Positions 5,460-5,527 of a stretch of 5,527 bases of DNA are shown here, one piece after another (the stretch's first letter is position 1; each line of letters starts with the position of its first letter). Below the pieces are notes generated by a model. That model was given only the letters and a program-made list of their open reading frames with translations. It searched no databases and had not been told where the DNA came from. Made by a program: the position numbers and the translations under genes. Source of the stretch: DATFAS01 sp035254305 (GTDB lineage: Bacteria; Bacillota; Bacilli; Aneurinibacillales; RAOX-1); assembly GCA_035254305.1 (NCBI GenBank), contig DATFAS010000034.1:1-5527 (forward strand), read 5' to 3'.

Positions 5460-5527
5460 CTAGATTGTTTCGTCTATATGTTGGATCATTCCTCTTTCAA
5501 TGAATTCTTTACACCAATTGATTTCAT
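5460..5527 (-). CDS. 3' end of an unidentified gene entering from the right edge
   Basis: One minus-strand frame is open from the right edge to a TAG stop at 5462-5460. It reads E-I-N-W-C-K-E-F-I-E-R-G-M-I-Q-H-I-D-E-T-I, which looks like an amphipathic C-terminal helix. A second frame reads 13 codons to a TGA, and the fragment is too short to decide by coding statistics. The placement, 77 bases before deoD on the same strand, fits an upstream operon member. I do not recognise the family. Confidence 0.45.
   Translation of the reverse strand, partial: EINWCKEFIERGMIQHIDETI

Overview
The window reads as ordinary chromosomal sequence from a low-to-moderate-GC Gram-positive bacterium of the Bacilli type. 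The evidence is strong AAAGGAG-like and GGAGGTG ribosome binding sites, TTG and GTG starts, intrinsic terminators with long U-tracts, an M-box magnesium riboswitch, and proteins of recognisable Bacillales character. I cannot name the species. Every supported gene lies on the minus strand, so transcription runs from high to low coordinates.

In reading order (right to left): a gene fragment of unknown function ends at 5460. It is followed by deoD, a purine nucleoside phosphorylase (4675-5382) with a short hairpin terminator. Next is a compact RNA gene with its own promoter and terminator (4490-4648) that carries the domain IV hairpin of bacterial signal recognition particle (SRP) RNA. Then comes a secreted NodB-family polysaccharide deacetylase (3630-4400), followed almost immediately by a CorA-type divalent cation transporter (2662-3621).

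Right after the stop codon of that corA there is a near-consensus promoter and then a complete M-box (ykoK-type) Mg2+ riboswitch. It has a recognisable aptamer, an antiterminator and a terminator (2393-2659), and it leads into a second, divergent corA (1396-2367). A strong terminator separates this from nagA, N-acetylglucosamine-6-phosphate deacetylase (156-1310), which has its own terminator. At the left edge another gene appears to begin on a TTG codon.

Functionally the centre is a magnesium-homeostasis block. It holds two CorA paralogues, only one of which sits behind the Mg2+ sensor; the other is transcribed with, and possibly translationally coupled to, an envelope deacetylase. The flanks are housekeeping: nucleoside salvage, amino-sugar catabolism and protein targeting. 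No mobile element, CRISPR array, phage gene or defence system is visible. The most informative items are the RNA elements: the M-box between the two corA genes, and the Alu-less SRP RNA at a deoD/deacetylase locus. I do not see a convincing undescribed system.
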